A program made the position numbers and the translations under genes. Of a stretch of 64,000 nt of DNA, positions 52,420 through 61,237 are shown piece by piece. Under the pieces are notes generated by a model that worked only from the letters and a program-made list of their open reading frames with translations, had not been told where the DNA came from and ran no database searches. How positions within the stretch are numbered: the stretch's first letter is position 1; every line of letters begins with the position of its first letter. The DNA comes from DATKUA01 sp965602675 (GTDB lineage: Bacteria; Acidobacteriota; DATKUA01), in assembly GCA_965602675.1 (NCBI GenBank), contig CBFCZO010000009.1, positions 1-64,000 on the forward strand. Direction: 5' to 3'.

Positions 52420-53478
52420 ATGTGCGGCTGGCGTATATGTTTGAGAGACTTCACGTTCATCATCGCCATTATGCTATGTTCGACGGCCGTTCTGCCGGCC
52501 CAGGAAAAGCAGGATGACAAGAGCGAGGTGTCGCTTTACAACCTGCGGGCCGACCTCGTGGCATTGCCGGTGTATGTCACTTACGACGACGGCCGGCCTG
52601 TCCGCGGCCTGTTTGCAGATGATTTCGAGGTTCGCGAGGGGCGCTCGGTGTGTCGAATCGTGGCAGCCGAGTTTATCGACCACATGGCCGAGAGCGCGGC
52701 GGCGTATGACACTGCGCTCCCCGAAAGCCGCCGCCAGTTCCTGATGCTGTTCGATTTGAATTTTGTAACGCCCGGAGGGTTGACGGCCGCCCGTCAGGCA
52801 GGTTTCGATTTCGTACGCAATTCAGCGGCGCCCGGAGATCTTCTGGCCGTCGCAACGGTCTCCGGGCGGCGGGGAGCCAGGCTGCTGTGTCCTTTTACGG
52901 CCAACCATAATTGGGTCAAGGCCGTTTTAGCTGAGATGGGTGCCAAGGATGCCTTAGAGAATGAGCCCGGCGGATTTTCGATGGCCGATATCGAGGACAT
53001 GATAGCTTTCGGGACGGGCGAGGAGAATGAGGCTGAGCCGACAGGTCCCGTCGATGCAAGTCTTGTCAGTCAGATTAAATCGACTGACAGAAGGCGGTAT
53101 GAGGCGGTTGTCCTGGGGTACTTCGACGCGCTCGAATTGATGATCCGCGCTCTGCAGCAGATTCGTGGCCGCAAGAACATCGTGCTATTTTCCGACGGCT
53201 TCAACATTAGCGCCGGGGCAGCGATGATGAACTCGGTGTTCAACGAACTTCTAACCGAATTCCGCAAGGCCGGGGCTGTGGTCTACGCGGTCAACACTCA
53301 GCGGCTGACAGCGGCGGGTGCGGGCCCTTTGGGGCAAACGAACTACGCTTACACGCTGTTCAAGTTCGCCGACGACACCAACGGCGCCGTGTTCTCCAAC
53401 CGTAACGATCTCGATATCGTGCTTGAAGAAATCTCGCAGAAAACCAGCGCCGGATATGTCCTGCTATTCCAACCTTAA
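52420..53478 (+). pseudogene. VWA-domain exported protein, N-terminal part (stopped by in-frame TAA)
   Basis: 353 residues from the ATG at 52420, which follows AGGGGGA; an ATG at 52405 is also in frame. The signal peptide includes FTFIIAIMLCSTAVLPAQ. Then comes LVALPVYVTYDDGRPVRGLF and ADDFEVREG, the pattern of the Acidobacteria-type VWA protein family (TIGR03436-like), and a VWA domain. The MIDAS motif is degenerate: FDLNFV in place of DxSxS. The frame stops at TAA 53476-53478, and the same frame continues with clear homology to the paralogue at 54567-56807 (see next entry). The stop replaces the codon aligned with Ser in VFEPSKQGKPGE. It is thus either a pseudogene with a single nonsense mutation or a sequencing error. 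Confidence 0.8.
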
Positions 53479-54495
53479 AGGCCGGGGAAACCGGGTGAAT
53501 CGCGGGAGATCGTGGTCACTGTCAAACGCTCCGGGGTGCGTGTAGATCATCAACGAGGCTACGCCTTCGAGAAATCCTATTCCGATATGAGCCGGGAGGA
53601 GCGGCAACTTCAGCTCAACGAGTTCCTGGTCAAAGATATAGTCAGCCAACGGATCCCGTTTCAGTTCGACGTCCACTGCTTTGCCGGCGACGTTGAATAT
53701 ACCAGGGTGCCCGTGGTCATCACCCTGCAGGGAGAAAGCCTGACACGCTTTCAGCAGCGGCGGAGCAAAGATTCAATAGCACTTGAGGTGCACTGCTATC
53801 TATTGAGTGAGGATAATATCCCGGTTGATCATTTCCTGGATAAACTCGTCTTCGACACTCCCGAACTTATCCGCCAGCTATCCGACAGGGGCGTAAAATA
53901 TTACGGCCTGCTCCTGGCTGAGCCGGGGCGATACAAGATCAAGTGCATCCTGCGTGACGACGAACTGGGGATGATCAGCGCCGACATCCACAGAGTGGAA
54001 GTGCCCGACTTCAACCTTGGCGAGCTGAGACTTAGCGGCCCCGTGTTCCTGGAGTCGGACAAAGCGAAAAAGATAATCATCAACGAGCAATCCAAGGAGC
54101 CCACAGGCAGGCGCGAGGGCAAGCCGGTCAGCTATCCGTTTGTTTTCGGGACAGGCCGCTGGGTGCCGGCGGTCAATCCGGAAGTAGGGTTTTCTACGGC
54201 CCAATTGCTCTTCGTCCGAATCCACGGCCTGCAGACTGATCCCGTGGTGAAGGAGCCTGTCATCGACCTGGGATTAGAGATAATCGATGAGTCGGGTGGA
54301 GCCGCACCGTTTTCGTCCTGGGCGGTGATCGATCAGTCGGAAAACGAGTCTTATTACGATCTCATTTTCCGGGTGGATTTGAATGAGGTCGAATTGGAGC
54401 CGGGTCAGTATCGGCTGCGTTTTAAACTAGCGGACCGGACGAGCGGCAGTTCCGCCGCGGCCGATGCCCCCTTCGTGGTGCAGGGGGAGCGCTAG
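53479..54495 (+). pseudogene. VWA-domain exported protein, C-terminal part after the in-frame stop
   Basis: Same reading frame as the preceding segment. It reads PGKPGESREIVVTVKRSGVR, which aligns with GKPGEFRKVDIKVKQSGLK of the paralogue, then GYAFEKSYSDMSREERQLQL and a conserved second half of about 320 residues (FQFDVHCFAGDVEYTRVPVV; YYGLLLAEPGRYKIKCILRD). No substitution pattern here suggests long decay, so the interruption is recent or artefactual. A GTG at 53512 could in principle start a separate short protein but lacks a good ribosome site. Confidence 0.78.
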
Positions 54496-54566
54496 AAAGC
54501 CGTGAGTGATTGGACATGGATTCAAATGTGATTCATTATTGAACCAAGATGCCAAGGGGTGGAATC

Positions 54567-56807
54567 ATGCTTAACAAGGCAGGGGAAATCGGCAGTAAAA
54601 CCGTAGTATTCGTCCTGATGATTTCAGCCGTTCTCATTTTATCCAGCACAGTTGCGAGGGTATCTGCTCAACAGGAGGATCAGGAGAAGATACCTTATTA
54701 CCGCGCTGAGACGAGGCTGGTTGCTATCCCGGTTTACGTCATCGATAGAGATGGTGTACCGGTGCGCGGTCTCACAGCGCAGGATTTCGAAGTGCGCGAG
54801 GGCCGGCGGACCTGCAGAATAAGCTCGATCGAGTTTATCGATCATATGCAGACGACCACGGATGCCTACGCGATCATCCCTCCCGAGAGCCGGCGGCAGT
54901 TCCTGCTGCTTTTCGACCTCAGCTTTTCGAACATAACGGGCGTGCGCAAGGCACAGCAGGCCGGCTACGACTTCCTCATTCACAATACGGCCCCGAACGA
55001 CCTGATTGCCGTAGCGACGATTTCCGGCAGGGGCGGCATACGCCTGATCTGCCCGTTTGGTCCGAGCCGCGCTCAGGCGGCCCACACCATATCCACTCTC
55101 GAGCTCGCCAACCAATTGAAGTATCGGGATCCCGCAGGTTTCGCATTCGACAATGTCCTGGGTCAAGCGGAAAAGGAGATCTCCGACCTCTCGCAGTTAG
55201 CACAAGAAGAAGACTTGAGCGCGAGGGAAGCCGCGAATAACGAAGCAATGACAATGGCGATGGAGCAGTTGCGGGATACTCTGAGGATGGCGCGCCGGGC
55301 TGACGACAAGATCTACGGCGATCTGATCGGCCGCTACGTTGCGGTATTCAAAATGTTATCGCAGGGTTTGGCAAGTATGCGCGGCCGCAAGAACATCGTG
55401 TTGTTTTCCGAGGGCTTCGACCAGGACTCGGTCACGGGCATGAACATGGCCGAGCTGGCCAGCCAGTCCGAGGCCTGGGCGACGATGAATATCCAAAACA
55501 CCACTTCCGCCGACATCTCGGTGCGTCAGAGCCAGCAGGACCTGCTCGGCTCATTTCAGAAAGTGCTTCGCGAATTCAGCCAGGGCAACACGATCTTCTA
55601 TGTCGTCGACGTCAGCCGCTTCTCCGAGGATTCTACGGCCGCCACCGGCAGGCGCAACACACAAGCTTCGCTACTGCAGTTCGCCGATGAGACAAACGGC
55701 GAGCTCTACAACAATCTCAACGATCTGAGCGTTGCGCTGGATGACATAGCCAACAGAACCAGCGCAAGCTATCTGGTGGTCTTCGAGCCGTCCAAACAGG
55801 GTAAGCCGGGCGAATTCCGCAAGGTCGATATCAAAGTCAAGCAGTCGGGCTTAAAAGTCAATCACCAGATGGGCTATTCCTTCGAGAAAGAGTACAGCAA
55901 GCTTAATCCGGCGGAGAAGCAGATGCAGCTGGCCGAATTCGTGGTGAAAGATATTCTCAGCAACCGCATCCCGTTCAACTTCGACGCCCAGGTTTTCGAT
56001 GGCAACGAGAGCCGCGCCCGCGTGCCAGTGGTGGTGGAGATCTCCGGCACCAACGTTGCAGATAATAAGATGAAGCGCAGTGCCGACGGTATTCAGCTCG
56101 AGGTTTTCGGTTACCTGCTGGGCGAGAATAACATTCCCGTGGATTTCTTTTTCGATTTGCTTTTATTCACGACACCCGAGGATATCCAGAAACTCTCGGA
56201 AGGAAAGATCAAGTATTACAACCTGCTCACGGGTCCTCCGGGGCGCTACAAGGTCAAGTGCATAGTGCGCGACAGCGAGCTGGGAATGATCAGCGCCAAC
56301 ATCAGGACCATCGAAATACCGGATTTCAAGAAGCGCGAACTGCGTTTCAGCGGCCCGGTATTCATCGATCTAAGCCCCGTTGCGGTCAGCATCTTCCATA
56401 ACGTCAACATGCAGCCGGTCGGGCGGCGAGAGGGCCATCCCGTGGACTATCCTTACCAGTGGGGTCAGAGGACACTCGCTCCTGCGATAAATCCGGAGGT
56501 CAACGACAGGATGCCCGACCTGATGATGGTGCGCTGCCACGGCCTTGACATGTCGAGCGGCCAGCCGAGAGTCAACCCCGTTTTCGAGGTGATCGATTCG
56601 TCCGGCGCCGCCAAGGAGATCAAGCCCGAGGCGCTTTTCGACCGCAGGCAGGATCTCAAGGCCGGCACATACGACCTGATTTTCCAGTTCCGGCTGGCGC
56701 AGCTGGGTCTCAGGCCCGGCCAGTACCGCCTTCGCCTGAAACTGACGGACGCGGCGAATAACAACAGCGGTGCTGCCGACGTGCCGTTTATGGTTCCGGG
56801 AAACTGA
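54567..56807 (+). CDS. VWA-domain exported protein, intact paralogue
   Basis: 746 residues from the ATG at 54567, which has AGGGGTGG ahead; an upstream ATG at 54549 is in frame. Signal peptide: VVFVLMISAVLILSSTVARV followed by SAQ. The family prefix RLVAIPVYVIDRDGVPVRGL and TAQDFEVREGR precedes a VWA domain with MIDAS residues DLSFS at 117-121 and GRKNIVLFSEGFDQDS. It differs from the upstream copy by an insertion of about 40 residues (LAQEEDLSAREAANNEAMTM). The C-terminal half is a beta-rich module (RIPFNFDAQVFDGNESRARV, then PGRYKVKCIVRDSELGMISA). It probably binds ligands at the cell surface or periplasm. A strong terminator follows. Confidence 0.88.
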   Translation: MLNKAGEIGSKTVVFVLMISAVLILSSTVARVSAQQEDQEKIPYYRAETRLVAIPVYVIDRDGVPVRGLTAQDFEVREGRRTCRISSIEFIDHMQTTTDAYAIIPPESRRQFLLLFDLSFSNITGVRKAQQAGYDFLIHNTAPNDLIAVATISGRGGIRLICPFGPSRAQAAHTISTLELANQLKYRDPAGFAFDNVLGQAEKEISDLSQLAQEEDLSAREAANNEAMTMAMEQLRDTLRMARRADDKIYGDLIGRYVAVFKMLSQGLASMRGRKNIVLFSEGFDQDSVTGMNMAELASQSEAWATMNIQNTTSADISVRQSQQDLLGSFQKVLREFSQGNTIFYVVDVSRFSEDSTAATGRRNTQASLLQFADETNGELYNNLNDLSVALDDIANRTSASYLVVFEPSKQGKPGEFRKVDIKVKQSGLKVNHQMGYSFEKEYSKLNPAEKQMQLAEFVVKDILSNRIPFNFDAQVFDGNESRARVPVVVEISGTNVADNKMKRSADGIQLEVFGYLLGENNIPVDFFFDLLLFTTPEDIQKLSEGKIKYYNLLTGPPGRYKVKCIVRDSELGMISANIRTIEIPDFKKRELRFSGPVFIDLSPVAVSIFHNVNMQPVGRREGHPVDYPYQWGQRTLAPAINPEVNDRMPDLMMVRCHGLDMSSGQPRVNPVFEVIDSSGAAKEIKPEALFDRRQDLKAGTYDLIFQFRLAQLGLRPGQYRLRLKLTDAANNNSGAADVPFMVPGN

Positions 56808-56833
56808 GAAAGTTCTGATTATTATTAAGCAGA

Positions 56834-56860
56834 GGGCCGGTTCGCTCCGGCCCTTTTCTT
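56834..56860 (+). terminator. Rho-independent terminator after the VWA gene
   Basis: GGGCCGG and CCGGCCC pair perfectly around TTCGCT and are followed by TTTTCTT. It separates the VWA gene from dop, so the dop operon needs its own promoter. Confidence 0.92.
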
Positions 56861-56912
56861 TGCCATTGTGGCTGCAGGAAGGCTGCGAAGTAAATGCCGG
56901 CTCGATGCTTGG

Positions 56913-56941
56913 TTTACCCTTTGCCCGGGCGTTGTTACAAT
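56913..56941 (+). promoter_or_regulatory. Sigma-70-type promoter for dop-pup-prcB-prcA
   Basis: TTTACC (56913-56918), 17-bp spacer, TACAAT (56936-56941), 35 bp before the dop ATG at 56976. It fits the gap after the VWA terminator. Confidence 0.55.
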
Positions 56942-56975
56942 TCATCCAAAGAACTGATTCGGATCGGATGCGATT

Positions 56976-58502
56976 ATGGCTGTCCCCAAGATCTGCGGTA
57001 TCGAGCAGGAATATGCGATTGCGCTGTCCGGAGGCGTCTCCTACGACCCGATACAATTGTCGTATCTGGTTGTCAACTCGTTCGAGCGCGTAGCCGCACA
57101 GACAGCCTGGGACTACGCTGAGGAGACCCCTTTCCTCGATGCCCGGGGTTTTTCCTACGACGACACCGCCATTCAGATCAGCCACAACGACAACCTGAGA
57201 ATCAACAACCTGCTCGTCAACGGAGCGCGGTTCTATGTCGACCACGCCCACCCGGAATTCTCCACCGCCGAATGCCTTAGCGTGCGCGACCTCATCGCCT
57301 TCGACCGGGCCGGAGAACGCGTGCTGGACATTGCTCGCGAGGAGGCAGCCAAGCAGATAACGGACGGGCGCGAAATTCTGATTTTCAAGAACAATTCCGA
57401 CCACCAGGGCAACTCGTACGGCTGTCATGAGAACTACATGGTATCGACGGAGCTCTACCAGCGCTTGTTCCTTCCCACGCAGCCCCGGGACGGCTCCAAG
57501 CCGATAATGGCAATTCTCATCCCTTTCTTTGTCACCCGCCAGATCCTTTGCGGCGCCGGTAAGGTCGGCAGTGAGAACGGCACGCCGTCGGTGGACTACC
57601 AGATTTCGCAGCGCAGCGATTTCTTCGAGATCACCATGGGAGCAAACACAACGGCCAACCGCCCGATCATCAATACGCGCGACGAACCGCACGCCGACAA
57701 GACGCTCTTCCGCCGCCTCCATGTGATCGTGGGTGACTCCAACATGTGCGAGGTGGCCGGCATGCTGAAGGTCGGCACAACCAAGCTCGTGCTTTCGATG
57801 CTCGAGGACGATGTGCTCGATCTCGATTTCTCGCTGGAGCAGCCGGTGAGATCGTTGATCGATGTCAGCCACGATGTCTCCCTGAAGCACACCTTGGCTC
57901 TGGAAGGAGGGGGGACGATGACGGCGCTGCAGATCCAGCGGGAATTTCTGGCGGCGGCGGAAGACTACTGCAGCATGCGGCCCGAACATGACACCGACGA
58001 GAACCGCATGATCATCGGCTACTGGCGCGAGACTCTCGATACGCTGGAGGAGGAGCCGATGCTCCTGGTCGGCAAGCTCGACTGGGTCACCAAGCGCCAC
58101 CTGTTGCAGCGCTACATGTCGAGAAAGGAACTCGGATGGCGCCACCCGCGGGTGAGGCGGATGGATATCCTTTACCACGATATCAGGCCCGAGCGTGGGT
58201 TGTTTCACATCCTCGAGCGCGAAGGGAAAACGGAGCGGATCGTTGACGACTCGGAAAGAGTCAAATACTTTATAGGGAATCCGCCCGATGACACCAGAGC
58301 CTGGTTCCGCAGCCACTGCTTGAGAAAGTTCGGCGATTTCGTGGTCGAGGCAAACTGGGACGTCCTCACATTCAGCACCGGCGATAGGCGGCTGCGGCGC
58401 ATCACGCTCGGCGATCCCTCCAAGGGAACGCGGGAGTTGCTCGAAGGCGTCCTGAAAGAATCCGATACGATCGGCAGATTGCTGGAGATATTACAGCATT
58501 AA
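56976..58502 (+). CDS. dop: Depupylase/deamidase Dop
   Basis: 508 residues. It removes Pup from tagged proteins (and deamidates GGQ-type Pup in other species). Diagnostic features: GIEQEY with E10 and E12 as metal ligands, the DARGF element preceding the Dop loop, the catalytic aspartate D89 in NGARFYVDHAHPEFSTAE, KNNSDHQGNSYGCHENYMVS, and DTRAWFRSHCLRKF with EANWDVLTF near the end. The last two segments match Dop rather than PafA. First gene of a dop-pup-prcB-prcA unit, like the actinobacterial order; pup follows 77 bp later. Deamidation is not needed here because Pup already ends in Glu, so depupylation is its probable job. Confidence 0.95.
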   Translation: MAVPKICGIEQEYAIALSGGVSYDPIQLSYLVVNSFERVAAQTAWDYAEETPFLDARGFSYDDTAIQISHNDNLRINNLLVNGARFYVDHAHPEFSTAECLSVRDLIAFDRAGERVLDIAREEAAKQITDGREILIFKNNSDHQGNSYGCHENYMVSTELYQRLFLPTQPRDGSKPIMAILIPFFVTRQILCGAGKVGSENGTPSVDYQISQRSDFFEITMGANTTANRPIINTRDEPHADKTLFRRLHVIVGDSNMCEVAGMLKVGTTKLVLSMLEDDVLDLDFSLEQPVRSLIDVSHDVSLKHTLALEGGGTMTALQIQREFLAAAEDYCSMRPEHDTDENRMIIGYWRETLDTLEEEPMLLVGKLDWVTKRHLLQRYMSRKELGWRHPRVRRMDILYHDIRPERGLFHILEREGKTERIVDDSERVKYFIGNPPDDTRAWFRSHCLRKFGDFVVEANWDVLTFSTGDRRLRRITLGDPSKGTRELLEGVLKESDTIGRLLEILQH

Positions 58503-58579
58503 CTCCGTGGCTGCCGAATCGGCTGATACAGCGAATTCCCGCCGGGCTCACGGCGGTATGAAAACAAGAGGCAATTAAC

Positions 58580-58795
58580 ATGGCCGAAAAACAGAAACAC
58601 AAGAAGGACAAGCACAGCAAAGAGGCAAGCCGCGAAGAGCAGGCTGAGGACCTCGAGCGCAAGGGAGAAGAGCTCGAGGAACGCCTCGATGAGCTCGATG
58701 ATCTCATCGACGAGGCTCTCGACGAGGACGAAGAGGAGGCTGAGGAGCAGGCTCAACGCTTTGTCGACGGCTTCAAACAGGAAGGAGGCGAGTGA
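58580..58795 (+). CDS. pup: Prokaryotic ubiquitin-like protein Pup
   Basis: 71 residues, highly acidic and presumably disordered. The family C-terminus is seen: RFVDGFKQEGGE, which matches FVxxYxQKGG(E/Q) of known Pups. The end is GGE, so the protein is ready for ligation without deamidation. The N-terminal 15 residues are lysine-rich (EKQKHKKDKHSK), useful for entry into the ATPase ring. The middle part (EELEERLDELDDLIDEALDE) should form the helix that binds the ATPase coiled coil. The TGA stop overlaps the prcB ATG by one base. Confidence 0.97.
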   Translation: MAEKQKHKKDKHSKEASREEQAEDLERKGEELEERLDELDDLIDEALDEDEEEAEEQAQRFVDGFKQEGGE

Positions 58796-59529
58796 TGCCG
58801 TTGTATCTGGATCACAGCGATCCCAGTTTTCTAGGTTTGCTCGAACGGCATTATCCCGAGCTGGTCCCGCGCATCGACGCGTTGCCGCCGGGAGTGGTGG
58901 CAGCGGCCAACGCAACGACGATCGTGGCGCTCACTCATAAGGACGGTGTGCTGATCGCGGCCGACAGGCGGGCAACCCTCGGCGGGCATATCGTGATGAG
59001 CGAGGACGTGGTGAAGGTGTTCAAGACCGACGAGCAGAGCGCCATCGCCATCGCCGGGACATTCGGGCCCGCCGTCAAGATGGCTAAGCTGTTCAAAACC
59101 GAACTGGAGCACTACGAGAAGATAGAGGGGATTCCACTTAGCCTCGAAGGTCGGGCGAACAAGCTCAGCCAAATGATCGAGATGAACTTCCCCGCGGCGG
59201 TTCAGGGACTCCCGGTGATGCCGATTTACGCCGGATTCGACAAGCAGAATGGCAAGGGTGTTATCTTCGAGTACGACATCACCGGCGGAACTTTCGTGAA
59301 ACCGCAGGCCGAGCCTTATGCGGCCAGCGGCAGCGGCGGCGACCGCGCCAGGGCGACCTTCGAGCATTTCTTCAAGGAAGATATGACGTTTGAGGAGGCA
59401 CGCGACCTGGTGATCCGCGCGCTCGGTTTCGCCGCAGAGAAAGATACCGCGACCGGCGGCAAACGTTTCATCGTGATGGATATAACCAACGAGGGGGTTC
59501 AGGACGTCTCCCCCGTGGAGGAGGGTTGA
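58795..59529 (+). CDS. prcB: Proteasome beta subunit PrcB
   Basis: 244 residues from the ATG at 58795 (a GTG one codon earlier lies within pup). N-terminal Thr hydrolase: the propeptide is 40 residues and mature Thr1 is T41 in TTIVALTHKD. D17 (mature numbering) is in AADRRAT, and a Lys equivalent to K33 follows in SEDVVKVF, one residue later than in Mtb. SGSGGDRA supplies the late active-site residues. The residue before Thr1 is Ala (NA-TTIV), where Gly is usual. It forms the inner catalytic rings of the 20S core with PrcA. Translationally coupled to pup. Confidence 0.97.
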   Translation: MPLYLDHSDPSFLGLLERHYPELVPRIDALPPGVVAAANATTIVALTHKDGVLIAADRRATLGGHIVMSEDVVKVFKTDEQSAIAIAGTFGPAVKMAKLFKTELEHYEKIEGIPLSLEGRANKLSQMIEMNFPAAVQGLPVMPIYAGFDKQNGKGVIFEYDITGGTFVKPQAEPYAASGSGGDRARATFEHFFKEDMTFEEARDLVIRALGFAAEKDTATGGKRFIVMDITNEGVQDVSPVEEG

Positions 59530-59530
59530 T

Positions 59531-60247
59531 ATGTTTGACCTGAGCAATTTCATCAGCCCCAAGCAACTGCTGGCGATGAAGCAGGAGGTCGTCGAAGACA
59601 CCCTCGCCATGGCCTACCCGATAGTCGCGCTACATTATTGCGACGGGATAATGATACTTGCTGAGAATCCCTCGATCAGCCTGCAGAAGACCTCCGAGAT
59701 ATACGACCGCATCGCCTTTGCCGGGACCGGCGTTTTCAATGATTACGAGCGCCTTCGCAAGGCCGGCGTGCAACATGCGGACATCAAGGGTTTCCAGTAC
59801 AGCCGCATCGACGTCTCCGCCCGCTCAATCGCGAGCGAGTACAGCACAGTCCTCGGCGACATCTTCATGCGCCAGCAGGTACCAATGGAGGTCGAGATCC
59901 TTGTGGCCGAAATCGGTAACACCCCTAAGGACAACCGGATGTATTCGATTCCCTTCAGCGGGGGCCTGATTGAGGAGCAGGGGATAGCCGTGATCGGCGA
60001 TTACCTCAAAGCTGCGGAGGGCATAATCAAGGGAAAGATCAGGCAATTTATATTTGAGCAAGATCTCTCGGCCGACCTGCCGCTTGCCGAGGCGGCTAAG
60101 CTCGCTGCGACGGCGATCGGAGCGGTGAGGGAAGGCGGCGCGATCAACGTTGCCAACATCGAATTGGTTGTGCTGGATCGTACTATTGAGATCGAGCGCA
60201 AATTCCGCCGCTTCAGCAGCGAAGAGATAGTGGCACTCATGACTTGA
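59531..60247 (+). CDS. prcA: Proteasome alpha subunit PrcA
   Basis: 238 residues. MFDLSNFISPKQLLAMKQEV is the bacterial alpha N-terminus (compare FPYFISPEQAMRERSELA), which gates the pore. VALHYCDGIMILAENPS, LQKTSEIYDRIAFAGTGVFN and YSRIDVSARSIASEYSTVLG follow the Mtb PrcA alignment throughout. There is no catalytic Thr. The C-terminus ends in FRRFSSEEIVALMT, without the long tail of Mtb PrcA. It starts one base after the prcB stop and closes the operon; a hairpin follows at 60279. Confidence 0.97.
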   Translation: MFDLSNFISPKQLLAMKQEVVEDTLAMAYPIVALHYCDGIMILAENPSISLQKTSEIYDRIAFAGTGVFNDYERLRKAGVQHADIKGFQYSRIDVSARSIASEYSTVLGDIFMRQQVPMEVEILVAEIGNTPKDNRMYSIPFSGGLIEEQGIAVIGDYLKAAEGIIKGKIRQFIFEQDLSADLPLAEAAKLAATAIGAVREGGAINVANIELVVLDRTIEIERKFRRFSSEEIVALMT

Positions 60248-60278
60248 GTTCATCTCAGTCCGGCCAATAAAACGGAAC

Positions 60279-60298
60279 GGGCGGCCTGAAGGCCGCCC
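60279..60298. terminator. Terminator hairpin between prcA and the amidase gene
   Basis: GGGCGGCC and GGCCGCCC form a perfect 8-bp stem with loop TGAA. The T tract is weak on the plus strand (CTGT) and better on the minus strand (CGTTCCGTTTTATT). It lies between two converging genes. Confidence 0.7.
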
Positions 60299-60328
60299 CT
60301 GTAACGGCTCACAGGGCGAGTGATTGCC

Positions 60329-60916
60329 TCAACCGAAGTATGCCTGCAGCGCATCGTGGAGTGCATTTGAAAGAGCGCCTTGATAATCAGGGGCTGCAAC
60401 GATTACTTCTTCTTTGGGATTGCTGATAAAACCGGCCTCCACGATAACAGCGGGGGGGCGAGTGTGGCTCAGGACATAGAGATTCTTGCGTGGTTTCATA
60501 CCGCGGTTCCTGATGCTGAATTTGCCTCCGACGGAATCGAATCGCTCTGAAATGAGCTCCGCGAGGCGCTTGCCGTTGCTCGACGTGTGCCAGTGCAACA
60601 CCTCAAAGCCGCGGGCGGAGGGCAGATGAAACGAATTGTAGTGCAGGCTGATAAAAAGATCAGCGTCCGCCTCGTTGCACATGCGGCAACGCTCGGCGAG
60701 ATCGCGGTAGAGTGCGGCTTTATTATCAACAGCGCCGCCCGAGAGATCCTCATCCTTCTCCCGAGTCAAGATGGTATCCACTTCATTAGATGCGGCCTCG
60801 CGAACACTAAGCGCGAGCCGCAGCGTGAGGTCCTTTTCCAAGAAGCGGGCGCCCTCGGCGCCGGTGAATCGTCCGCCGTGGCCGGGATCGACACAAACCA
60901 AAGGTTTATCCGGCAT
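60329..60916 (-). CDS. N-acetylmuramoyl-L-alanine amidase (Amidase_3)
   Basis: 195 residues, the amidase domain alone. Zinc ligands are visible: His in CVDPGHGGRFTGA, Glu in EKDLTLRLAL, His in FISLHYNSF; the catalytic Glu is in VEAGFISNPKEE. It cuts the bond between MurNAc and the stem peptide. There is no recognisable signal peptide at this start, so it is either cytoplasmic, exported by another way, or a holin-type lysis or remodelling enzyme. It starts some 50 bp from a possible small ORF. Confidence 0.93.
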   Translation of the reverse strand: MPDKPLVCVDPGHGGRFTGAEGARFLEKDLTLRLALSVREAASNEVDTILTREKDEDLSGGAVDNKAALYRDLAERCRMCNEADADLFISLHYNSFHLPSARGFEVLHWHTSSNGKRLAELISERFDSVGGKFSIRNRGMKPRKNLYVLSHTRPPAVIVEAGFISNPKEEVIVAAPDYQGALSNALHDALQAYFG

Positions 60917-60968
60917 ATTCGATCCTCCTAAAGCTTACACGCACTCGCAGGTGAACCGACCTGTAATA

Positions 60969-61142
60969 TCAGACGAGTGCGCTTTCCTGGCCGGAATCCA
61001 TGACGAATAGGCAGGAAGACTGCGCATTCTCGGCAATGTCCCTGACGGTGGGGCATTTTATCCCGGGTGCCAGACCGAAGATATTGATGTCGCCCCCGTC
61101 CGACTTGAGGTCCTTTCGCTCCAGCCAGACATAAAGAGGCAT
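60969..61142 (-). CDS. Possible 57-residue protein or gene remnant
   Basis: An open frame from ATG 61142 to TGA 60969. It reads MPLYVWLERKDLKSDGGDIN, then IFGLAPGIKCPTVRDIAENA, ending CLFVMDSGQESALV. The composition is protein-like, with amphipathic strands and no low complexity. There is no clear ribosome site, and an in-frame TGA directly precedes the ATG, so it may be the tail of a decayed gene. I recognise no family. The rest of the gap 60917-61237 shows nothing else. Confidence 0.35.
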   Translation of the reverse strand: MPLYVWLERKDLKSDGGDINIFGLAPGIKCPTVRDIAENAQSSCLFVMDSGQESALV

Positions 61143-61237
61143 TCACTTGTCGGTGCAAAGAGGAGACATTACATCGGCTCTCTCAAGAACAAGCAGCAGC
61201 GCATCAAGGCGTGAAAAGGTGGTGCGTGAGGAAGTAG

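Noticed and set aside
53476..53478. TAA as a recoded sense codon (selenocysteine or pyrrolysine).
   Set aside because: Those use TGA and TAG; other genes in the window end normally with TAA.
56370..58316. A 648-codon open frame on the minus strand opposite the second VWA gene and dop.
   Set aside because: It is antisense to two well-supported genes, shows no domain, and reflects the high-GC codon pattern of the sense strand.
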